DNA of 64,000 nucleotides from Lactifluus volemus. Lineage: Eukaryota; Basidiomycota; Agaricomycetes; Russulales; Russulaceae. A model generated the notes under the pieces. The model worked only from the letters and a program-made list of their open reading frames with translations, made no database searches and was not told the DNA's origin. The translations under genes were made by a program, and so were the position numbers. Position 1 is the stretch's first letter, and every line of letters begins with the position of its first letter. Where the stretch lies: NCBI GenBank assembly GCA_022376515.1, contig WTXI01000004.1:1302001-1366000 (forward strand), read 5' to 3'. Positions 33,921-43,871 of this stretch are shown one piece after another.

Positions 33921-36364
33921 ATGTCTGACCTCGAAGTGACCCTTTGGTGCTGGGTCATTGGCGACAAACCTCCGAGTCGGAGGGTGTTTCCTGTCCATAT
34001 ATCTCATGAATCGACCATAGGCGTACTGAAGGTCGAGATCAAGAAACAGAAACAGAAAGCATTTGATCTGATTGATGCCGACGCTCTCGATCTCTACAAA
34101 ATCTCACTCGCAGAAAATGACATGGACACAGAATTGCCAATTATCAATGTTGACTCTCTCAACATTCTCCGACCCAAACAACAGCTCTCGGCTGTGTATT
34201 CCGACCCAGTTATGGACCTCGTCGTCATAAAGCCCCCTGGCAGTGAGTACAAAAGATTTCTGCCTGCGTTTGTAGGTAGCGTTGACATATCCACACCCCA
34301 GTGTCTGGAACTGACACAAACGACGATGTCTCGACTACACCCAATATAACATATCTCATATTCACAGTGCCAGCTCATGGGAATTTTGGGGGGAGGGTCA
34401 ATCTCCAGAACAACAAGATTCTGGAAATTGCGAGACCTGTTGAACCAGATGGGTTACGTGCCTTCCGAGACATGCTGGGTCAACGCCGATGGATCAAATC
34501 GGACATGGTACCATTTTCTCCAACCAATGACCCGGTACGATTTTCCTTTATCAACGCTTTCTTGGTTACTATAATTATTTAGGATATGATGGCCCTTATG
34601 GGAAAATTTTATGAAATCCACGATGACACGGAGAAATGGGAGGGCAGTGAGAACGCCGGCCGCTTGGCTTCCAGCACCGAGCTGGTCCATCTCTGGTCCA
34701 CATATAAGCTCAAAAATTGTGCGTTTCAGAACCAGAATGTCAAAGAGGCAGATGTCCGATGTATATTTGGTCAGTTGGCAATGTATTTTGAGAGACTTAT
34801 CGGTGAGAAGACATATGGATTGTGAGGATTAACTCTTGTCTACGTTTTGCATTGCAAAGCTTTCTGATCATATATCCCGCAGTGGTACGAAGTGGCCCTT
34901 CAAGCTTGTTGCCCAGGTCCCAGTTGAGGGAGAAGAAGCAACAAACTATTCCAAGTCCTACACACCACACAGTGACTTCTCATTATTCTTCCGAAATGAA
35001 CCGTACCTCCTGGTCGAAGTGCAATCCGACACGAATAAATCTGACCTATATAGGATGCTTCTTCAAGCTGCATGTGCGACAAGAATGAGAAATGCATTAC
35101 ACCGGGACGACTCGGACGAGAAAGTGCCGCTCGTTGTCACAGCCATGTACATCACCACCGATGGCAAGTTGGAACGGTACTTTCTGTTCCAATCGTTGAG
35201 CTCGCCTGAGAAAGTATGTTCATTGATTTCACTTTACATGATTCAGTATTCTCAGCTGTTATTTCAGGTCCACTACACGAAGGACGTTTTTGATCTGCAA
35301 CAGCCGCAGGAGCTTGTTGCCGCAGTCTTCGAGATGTACAATTTGGCATCTGCGATTCAACGTGACATAAGGGCCCTTAAAAATTTGCAGCAACAAATCA
35401 CGGACATCGATCGGTATGTTGACAAGGAGTACAAGGTCAAGTTTGCGCCAACAAGGAAGTCAACGACAGACGCCAACATGTCATCTAAACCATCCCGAAC
35501 AAGTCAAAGGGACGATTCAGGAGCTGGCTGTCTTTACGACTCTCGCCACGTTTCCGAAGCGTTCACCCAGGAAGGGTTTATGTTGGAGTCAAGCGATGGC
35601 TGGACACCGCCGAACGAGGTAAAGGAAATGATATTTCTCAACTTATGTATCTGAACTGATGAGGTCCAATGCAGTTGCCTTCTACTATGCGATATGCGAA
35701 ACATTCCGATGGCACTGCCGTTATCGTGAAATTTCTTCGTTCCAAATGCAGTGAGCTCTCGATTCTCGAATACTTGTCTTCAATCGACTCTCCAGCAAAT
35801 CACACAATACGCCTGCTCAGATCATTCAGGCTCGATGTGGGGACATTTATCGTGGTCCCCGAATTCACCCGTCTGGATATTGGCCTCCAGTTTCGCCAGT
35901 TTCGTGGCAAAATAGCAAGTCTTGGCAACCAGCTTATAGAAGGTATTGCGTTTATGCATTGCAATGGCGTAGCCCACCTCGACATAAAGCCGCAAAACAT
36001 CGTTGTGAGAAGCGACGGCCGTCTATTCATCATCGACTTCGATCTTTCTCTCAGGGTCGACGGACCTGATCATTTGATTGATACGTGGTGTGGGACGCCT
36101 GGCTGGATGGCTCCAGAGATTGGCGAACGCGATGACCGAAGGCGTTTGTACAGCCCTATCAGGGCTGACCTCTGGTCGTGCGGCCAAGTGATATCGTACT
36201 TGATGGACAAGAGCAACGAAGCGGTTGGAGAGCTCAAACCTTTCACGAGGCGACTGTTGCACCACAATCCACAATATCGTCCTTTACTATCGGTTCATCG
36301 ACAAGCCAAACGTAAAGCGGATACCCTTGCAAGTCCTCGTGGGAAAAAGAAACTTTCCCTCTAA
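33921..36364 (+). CDS. Crinkler (CRN)-type N-terminal domain fused to a protein kinase domain
   Basis: Exons 33921-34242, 34368-34534, 34583-34821, 34883-35213, 35268-35618 and 35675-36364 join in phase to 699 residues. Residues 1 to about 105 match the ubiquitin-like Crinkler N-terminus of fungi and oomycetes (TLWCWVIGD, FPVHISHESTIGVLK, LIDADALDLYKISL). The middle (about 110-470) is unrecognised; a strand-like PYLLVEVQSD near residue 285 followed by a helix hints at a nuclease fold, not proven. Residues 471-690 are kinase-like: Lys-489 (VIVKFL), HLDIKPQN with Asp-573 and Asn-578, Asp-591 in DFD (replacing DFG), GWMAPE. A Gly-rich loop is not obvious. The basic C-terminus (KRKAD...GKKK) could be a nuclear signal; no signal peptide is seen. 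CRN-kinase proteins are proposed host-directed or inter-organism conflict effectors; here it interrupts the P450 array. Confidence 0.85.
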
Positions 36365-38646
36365 GATATAAATAGACTAGGCAGTATACAGTGAGTCGAA
36401 GCGCACGCAAAGAAAGTGAGTCGGTTTATGGCGAAGTTGTGGCGGTGTATGTAACGTGGGTCCTCTCAGTCAGGCCGCCACTTGGCAAACTGAACCTGCT
36501 TCGTCCAACTAACTTCGCCGTTTACTCTTAAAAATCAATCCTTTTTATTATTATTATTATTATAATCACAGCGCTTGTTTTGAACAAACCTCTGATGATG
36601 CCCCACTCACTCACTCTCCGTATGCGCTCTTCAGTTCGACCCAACGGTTCGACTCTTTACATCTATCCACGGAAAGTCACATAGACCCTGTATTTCACTA
36701 GTTGCGCGAGGCTGTGACTGCTTCACCGTGTATATTGCCACCGGCATCTCGACATCGTCAATCTCGAGCACGTCCTACGGACATAATTTGTTCATTTCTC
36801 ATGATGTCTGCTCTCAAGCGAACAGAGTAACCCCTGCATATGCAGATCGCATGTTGAATGCCAGTGGGGCAGGACGCGGTCCCAGATCACACTGACGCAA
36901 TACTACGCTATGCAGGCCGATGTCCGTGGAATCATGAGGTGATCGAGATGGCGTAGAGGATCTGAAAGTTAGTCTGTAGCCACAGATCCCCACCTCACTG
37001 AGCTGTGAGTTGCCTGTCGGTGGTGCGCGCGGAGTTGCACAAGTTTAGCGTGACGGCTACCCTTGAATCACACGCTTGTCTTTCCCGCTTGCCTCGCTTT
37101 CTCGCTCGCTGTCGTCTTATTCATTCAAACTAGTATTCCAGAGGGCTCGATCTTGCTCAATGCGTAGTATTCCGAATCTCCAGGCTCCCACACTTAGATG
37201 GGATTCAATGGCGACTTTGTCTCTTCGGTACCAAAGATTCACGGGATGTCAAAGTCCTCAGGGGCAGTGACAACTGGCGCGGGACAGCGTGGCATTGACT
37301 TGAACCAGAGGCTTTTTGCTTTTCCTACAGCGATTGATGCACTCCCCGAAGCGGACTGAAAGGAAGAAATCAACCGAGGACGTGGGACGGCGGAACGCGT
37401 CGAACGCGCCAGAGCGCAGGTTGGGCAAAGCGGGCGGCATGCGCATTAGTCATCTATCCATCGCTTGCGAGGTGGGTGGGATTCTGCACGCTAGGAGTCG
37501 CTCAGTCATGTGGGTGATCAATGCCAGACCGTGAAAATCGTGGCCGCGAGCACCCCCAGGCACGCGCTCCTGTAGTGGAGCGATTCCGAGTCAGACTTGG
37601 TGTTGTCTTCGGGCAATGCATTAATCCGTGGGTGGAGGAAACGGAAGTACTGGGAAAGGGAGAAGGGGAGTTCAGTCACCTGAAGGGCAACCAATAAAGT
37701 GGCTTACTTTGGATGTGGCCGCTCGTTTTGGAAATACGGAAATCCAGGCGTAGAGCCAGCGAAGGTGGCGCGGCCTTGCAGAGTTTGGGGTGGCGGCAGC
37801 AGCAGTAGGAGTGCTCCCAACAGAGGGAAGGCGTTGGGGCGGCTGTAATAAGGGAAGGAAGGGGCAGGAAGCAAATGATGAGATGGAGGGTGTAGGTGTT
37901 AGGATGACACTCAGGTGGTGTGTAATAGAAACAAATTACTGTTGTCACTGTCGAAGGAGGCAAGGTCATCTAGAAACCTCAGCTTTGCGAGGCACTGCCA
38001 TTGGGAGGTCCATTAGCTTCAGATTTATATTATGGATGGATGATTACCTCACAAAGGCGATCGCCGGCCCAGTTTCCATTCCCTCCACCCCCCACACATT
38101 CCCACAATTTACATACATTGTACCCCTCCATCACCAGTGTCGCTTAGTTAGGTAGTTAGCAAACATGCCAAGTGCATCTTTATTCCATGTACTGTAGACA
38201 TGCAGCGCTATATAAATGCTGATACTAAAATAAATAAATAAAAATGAAAAAAAAAAAAAAAAACACAAAACAATTACCTCACAAAGCAGACAAACCTTGC
38301 TGAGGAAAATAGCCGACAAATGCAATGCCCACTAGATTTCCGTCGTATACAGTAAGCACATCACCCAAGTCCTGGCGGTAGCCGAAAAAGGAAGTGTCTA
38401 ACCTTACATTGGGTTCCACCGTCCCGAGTCATAGCTTTATTGTTATAGGTACTTCAACACACACAGTTGGTTGTTATATCCACTGACTTGGATGCTTTAT
38501 TGTTATTTATTGCCTGAGGATTTAATTGTAATTCTAGGTTCCTATTCCGCGTTTGCCCCTTTTTTTCCCTCGGTTGGCGAGCTCGAGCTCGCCCAAAAAA
38601 GTTTAGTGTTGGTTTCCTGATGTCGGAATTGGGGCAATCCGTTAAC
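36365..38646. other. Intergenic within the P450 array, no gene recognised
   Basis: About 2.3 kb without a convincing gene. It includes a (TTA)n run near 36545-36562, an A-rich run at 38245-38263, and short frames at 37076-38155 lacking domains. CRN 3' UTR and P450 upstream DNA are expected at its ends. Confidence 0.5.
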
Positions 38647-38695
38647 GAATTGTCAGGTTGCCTTTGTCTTGTCTTGCAATCCCGGGGATATAAAA
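38647..38695 (+). promoter_or_regulatory. P450-array promoter element plus TATA (copy at 38737)
   Basis: GAATTGTCAGGTTGCC at 38647-38662 is followed by ATATAAAA at 38688-38695 and GAGAGCTTCTGTTTTAATGC. It is very similar to the block before the copy at 31241. Confidence 0.6.
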
Positions 38696-38736
38696 ATCCA
38701 GAGAGCTTCTGTTTTAATGCCCCCCCCTCCCCTGAG

Positions 38737-41105
38737 ATGCCTCTTAACCTCTTCAGCTCCACCGTATATGTGCTCCTCGCCTTCGCCGCTGCAACATTTC
38801 TCGGGGTTCTTAGGCACAGGTTCAGACAGCGTCACCTCTGGAACATACCTGGGCCATCAAACACTGGCACCTCTCTTTTCTGGGGTGATATTCCTGTATC
38901 AGAAACGATCCGGACTGTATGCTGATCGAACGTGAACTTGAAGGTCACTCCTACCAAATGTTCAACCCATATGCGTATCCGTTTCACAAATACCTACACC
39001 AAACTTATGGCAAGGTAGCACGGGTCCGTGGAGTCTTTGGAGTAGGTTTAGCCAACCACGGTCCACAACTACTTCTCATGTTCATTTCTGACATTACGTG
39101 CAGGCAATTCAACTCGTTGTATCTGACCCGAAGGCGTGTAATACCATGGTCATCAAAGATCAGAACATTTACGAGGAGACTCGCGCATTTCTTCAGTATG
39201 TCTTCTACTGAACCGACCGCCGACAAGACAGTCTAATCCGAGTAGAACAAATAAGCAGGTCTTTGGTCCATCGCTCATCTCTATGTTGGGTATGCCCTTA
39301 TTCCCGTCAATCTGATGTATCGGTCCGGGTCAGTGGTGACATTATACTCTTAGGGGATCAACATAGTAAGCAACGGAAATTGCTGAACCCCGTATTCAAC
39401 GTGAAAAATATGCGACACATGACCCCAATTTTCCATGCAGTCACACGCCAGGTATGTGCGTAGGTTCCCATCTGTAGGGCAACCGTCAAGTAAACATATC
39501 GGCAGTTACGAGACAAGTTTGACTCAATCGTATCGAATGGCCCACAAGAGATCAATGCTGCTGACTGGTTCGGCAAGGTTGCACTCGAACTTATTGGGCA
39601 AGCCGGATTCGGGTATTCCTTCGGTACGCTCGACGGACAAAGCGACAGATTCCGCAATGCAATCAAGGAATACATGTGGGTATGAACTGTTAATCATGGC
39701 ATCAGCTCAACCCTCCTTCAGTGCCACTTCGTCTTCTCTTGTTGTGCCACGCCAGCTGTTACCTTATCTTCTCAGGATATTCCATCCAAAACTCCTGAAG
39801 ATAATGGGACAAATCGTGCCATGGAGGAACTTGAATCACATAATAAAACTCGTAGATATCATGAATGCCAACGCGAGAAACATTTACGAGACAAAAAAAG
39901 GCCTGTTGAATTCAGGTGATGAGGCAACTATCAAGCAAGTTGGAGATAGAAAGGATATTATCAGTCTTCTAAGTGCGTCGAGTAACTCGTTTTTTTCTGA
40001 ATTCAGAACTCATCTGATGCTGCTGAAGTGCAAGCTAATGCCACTGCGTCCGAAGAAGATCGACTGAGTGAAGAGGAGGTGATCGCACAGATGACGTACG
40101 CCATCATTCATTCCAGAATGCGGGATTCTGAGGAGCAGGGTATTTTTCCAGAATGTTGATCTTCGTGGCAACAGACACCACATCTTCTGCGATTTCTCGG
40201 ATTATTCATACCCTCGCTCTTCATCCCGATGCCCAGGAAAGGCTTAGAACGGAGCTGAAAGAGGCTCGTGAAGCCAACGACTCGGAAGAGCTCCCCCACG
40301 ACCAGCTCGTTTCTTTGCCGTACTTGGAAGCAATTTGTCGTGAAACTCTACGCCTGTAATCCACCTCTCTCATTTACATAGATGAGTTTCTAACAGTTTA
40401 ACAGCTATCCACCCGGAATCGGAGTCATGAGAACGTATGTGATTATACATATCCGAGTCCTTGCGGTAAAAGACATACTCACCAGTTGTGCAGTACACGC
40501 AGCGACGTAATCCTGCCCCTTTCTACTCCTATTCAAGGTGTCAATGGACAGTTGATCCACGAGATCTTCATCCCCGAGGATACGAACGTATTCATTCATA
40601 TTCACAACTTGAACCGCGACACATCAATTTGGGGAGATGATGCGACTGAGTGGAAACCCGAGCGCTGGTTAGCACCGCTTCCGAAGACCGTTGCTGATGC
40701 GAATATCCAAGGTGTATACGCTAATACGTGAGTGATAAATCAGTTCCTCGGCTCTCGGTCACCACTGAACATGACTAGTATGACATTTCTTGGTGGTTCA
40801 CGGTCATGCATGTATGTTTCAAACGACTCGTTATATTGAACCGAGTTGACGTCATCACTTATAGCGGATTCAAGTTCTCACAGCTGGAAATGAGTAAGCA
40901 AGATGCTATGCAATAATTCGAGCTAGGGTCTGACCACCATTTGCTTGCAGAGGTTATCCTATCTCAAATTATACCTGCCTTTCGATTTTTACCTTCGAAG
41001 GATGAGATAGTTTGGAGAGTTGGTATTATTTCTACCCCATCGGTGAAGGGATCGGTCACTTCGCCTGCCCCTAAGCTTCCTGTCATTGTTTCTCGAGTCG
41101 AGTAG
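38737..41105 (+). CDS. Cytochrome P450, array copy 6 (intact, close twin of copy 5)
   Basis: The frame is continuous with the 14-exon plan from ATG 38737 to TAG 41103-41105. It is almost the same gene as the copy at 31241: exons, introns, promoter block and 3' flank align with few changes, pointing to a recent duplication or gene conversion. Differences include an I-helix reading VATDTTS instead of AGTDTTS, HSKQRK for HRKQRK in the C-helix region, NTGTSLFWG in exon 1 and no FFGL insertion. ETLR, KPERW and heme loop FLGGSRSCIG are complete. The I-helix change sits where the Ala/Gly kink normally helps oxygen binding, so activity may differ from its twin. Confidence 0.9.
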
Positions 41106-42016
41106 ACACATTGATCCATTGTAAATTGTAAATGTGTATCGAAGCTTCTCTATGGAGACTTTTGTATGCACTATACAAGCACGACTCTACCCAACATTGT
41201 TGTTGGATCCCAACTCATCGTACGACTATTGGAGTCGTTATAGGAAGCGATTGATTATATCGGTTTTAAGCCCGGCAAATATGTTTTTAAGTCCTCATCT
41301 GAAATTTGCGTGCCCCCCTTGTTACACTCCTTCCTGCGTAGTTGTTGATACACACAGCTGGATATCACTCTGGTGACGACAGGGGAGCAGACGACACAAA
41401 TGCTAGCGCATCGTGACCGTAAAAAATGACACGTTCAATCACATACGTGTGCCGCTTGAGCGACAAGGCAAGTGAAACTGGCGCTCCGCTGGCACAGCCC
41501 AGCCACACAGCGGACTGTTTCTATAGTTACGTGGCCTGAATTTGACCGTTACTACAGTTAAGTTACATCGACTTCCCTCGTAAATGAGATGTACTATGCG
41601 GTACCGGGGGGATACACATAAATTTTACTTTGGTGGGTATAGGCGTGTTACTATGCTAGTGGAGCGGAGCCCAACCTTCCAAATTTCAAAAAAAAGGTTT
41701 GTGCAGATCATGTGATGTTGCTATGGTGGTGGGGTGATCCGTGACAACTACGCGCTTGCTGTACTGTACTGTATGGCTTACTACATGGATTTTTTCGATA
41801 TTGGATATATCGTAGTAATGAGCTCCTCAACTCTCTCTTCACATCTTTCATCCCCCACAATCTGAAGCCCATGGCAAGACTGTACGCCTTTGTTCATTTT
41901 TTTCCCCCGTGTCGCTCACTCATGATGATAGTGTGGATATATTCTCACTCTTACTCGTGCGTACTGCTCCCTTCTACTGCAGTATTTTCCTTTGAACCAA
42001 CAAGATCACCTTCTAG
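41106..42016. other. Intergenic; 5' part of next gene unresolved
   Basis: This is the 3' flank of the P450 at 38737, similar to 33610-33780, then unremarkable DNA. The first exon(s) of the gene at 42017 should lie between about 41800 and 41960 but could not be fixed. Confidence 0.4.
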
Positions 42017-42546
42017 ACAAGCGCGGTCATCACCGGCAGTGTCATTGGTATCACCTTCCTCGTGCGTAAATGCAGGGCCGCGATTGATGCTACGAAAGCG
42101 TTGTGCGTTTTCCCTTTCTCCCCTTCCTCCTACTTACCTACACGCCATTCTAACTCTAACCCATGTACAGTCTGGAACATCATGGGGTGACAGTCTCCAG
42201 TGACGAAAATTTGGCCGTAACAGTGACAGGAAAGGGTAGAGTGAACTGTGAGCAGTACCTTGAAAGGACGCAACGGTGCGCCAAATCATCTCTCTCCCTC
42301 CTCTCTCACCCATCTCAACAATTATTTGATGGTTTATGCTGTTTTAGAGGATTTATTAAAGCCATGCATGCCGCGACGTTTGGATGTCAAGCCCATACCA
42401 CCTGGCACGACCCCGCTACAGGCCAGCCGACCGAGACCTTGCCGAACGGGATTGCTCTTTGTAGTGGCGATGATACATCAAGTGAGGCGAGCTCGGAACA
42501 TAGAGATGGGAGACAGTTATTCAGGAACTTGGACGGACCGATGTAG
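42017..42546 (+). CDS. Small predicted membrane protein, 5' end unresolved
   Basis: Three exons join in phase: 42017-42102, 42171-42275 and 42348-42546, ending at TAG. They encode at least 129 residues. The first begins with TSAVITGSVIGITFLVRKC, a single hydrophobic helix followed by positive charges, then DATKAFLEHHGVTVSSDE. Later parts are NCEQYLERTQRGFIKAMHAATFG and a polar C-terminus. A likely upstream intron (GTGCGT near 41959 to CTAG at 42016, about 58 nt) has good splice sites, but I found no ATG in the matching frame upstream. No domain is recognised. It may be a small organelle or ER membrane protein. It lies between two P450 genes, so it interrupts the array. Confidence 0.5.
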
Positions 42547-43792
42547 GGATCACACGTAGGACCAGGACAGATTCCAGCGACTGGTTGCGATGCTTAGCGA
42601 TACACCCAACCCATTCATCGTGGGTTAAACCCTATAATTATCCTAATTTATATATTGTGCCTATAAATAACATAACATCCTGTATGCGCACGAAGGGCAA
42701 CACGGAACCCCTTTCTGCCACGACCCCTCGGCAGCCAACCCCACACCACGGAGGCCGCGGTCAGGAGCGAGACGGTCACGGTGCAACCGCTTCGGTACGC
42801 GTAACCTTGCCACGTCTGGGTCGGGCCTTTACGCACATCCTGTATAAGAGTGTGCATCTGAGGAGATAACAAGATTGTAGAACATGTGCCTGATGAACCT
42901 TTTCATTTTCGCTTTGAATACATACTGTACTGTATCAGGGAGGAACAGTTCTCGTCGTGCTTCCACGTCAAGGTTAGAGCCCGCATCAGCGGAGATTGCC
43001 GGGGCCTGGTCTCTATCGATTTTCAAAATTGTCACATCTCCTTGCGCAATTGACCACTTCCACCTTGTGGTTGACCCTCACTTTCAAGTGTCTTCTCCCC
43101 GTCATCTCTGCAGTCTTCGCATGTGTCATGGACTATCGAACACTTTCATGAGTAACAACTTCGTCCCGTCTTCTATCTCTTTGGCATCTGCGGCCCTCTC
43201 TTCCTTGACGACAGGACGTTATGAACGTTTTTAATTTACGTCACGGCTTCTTAAGGGCTCTAGTCAACTGAGGCCGCCTCATTCTTGTGTAGAACCATCT
43301 CTCACATCGCAACACAATAGTTGCAGCTGTAATTGAAAATACAACATGAATCGTCGTCTTCCATATTCAAGTTGACACGAGCTGTCGTTAAAAGAAGGCT
43401 GATGCGAGATCAACAATTACTGTAATTAGCCGAAGTTTTCAAGATCTACATAGTTCATGGCGCTCATAGCATCATACCCAAAAAGAAGCCGTCCAAGTTA
43501 TAAATGCGAGGCTGCGTCCCGAGCGCCAGTTGCGGCTTCAGCGCTTCAGCTTCAGCTGTGAATAGTGATAACAACTTCGGCGGGCGCGGTAAAGGGCTGC
43601 TTTGGCAAAAGCTTAAGCCGTCGTCTATGATACCGTACTCACCATAATTGACATGAGCAGCCACCAGTAACTACAGTACAGTATGGTGAGTCGAGCCATG
43701 GCCGGGGCGGAGCTTCAAAACTTTCCAATTTAGCGGTGCCAAACGCTCCAGTGCGCTCCAGACTCGATCCAGACTAGCACTGATGGAGGTCC
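42547..43792. other. Intergenic, no gene recognised
   Basis: Short frames on both strands (42585-43234, 43464-43664) lack domains or splice logic. Nothing else is seen. Confidence 0.45.
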
Positions 43793-43833
43793 AATTCGTC
43801 AGAATGGCTTTGAAATTCAGGGAGTACTTATAC
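43793..43833 (+). promoter_or_regulatory. P450-array promoter element plus TATA-like site (copy at 43872)
   Basis: AATTCGTCAGAATGGC at 43793-43808 is followed by a weak TATA-like CTTATAC near 43827-43833 and GAGCGTGTATTC. The spacing is the shortest of the six. Confidence 0.5.
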
Positions 43834-43871
43834 TCGAAAGAGCGTGTATTCAATGCGACGGCCTTCCCAAT

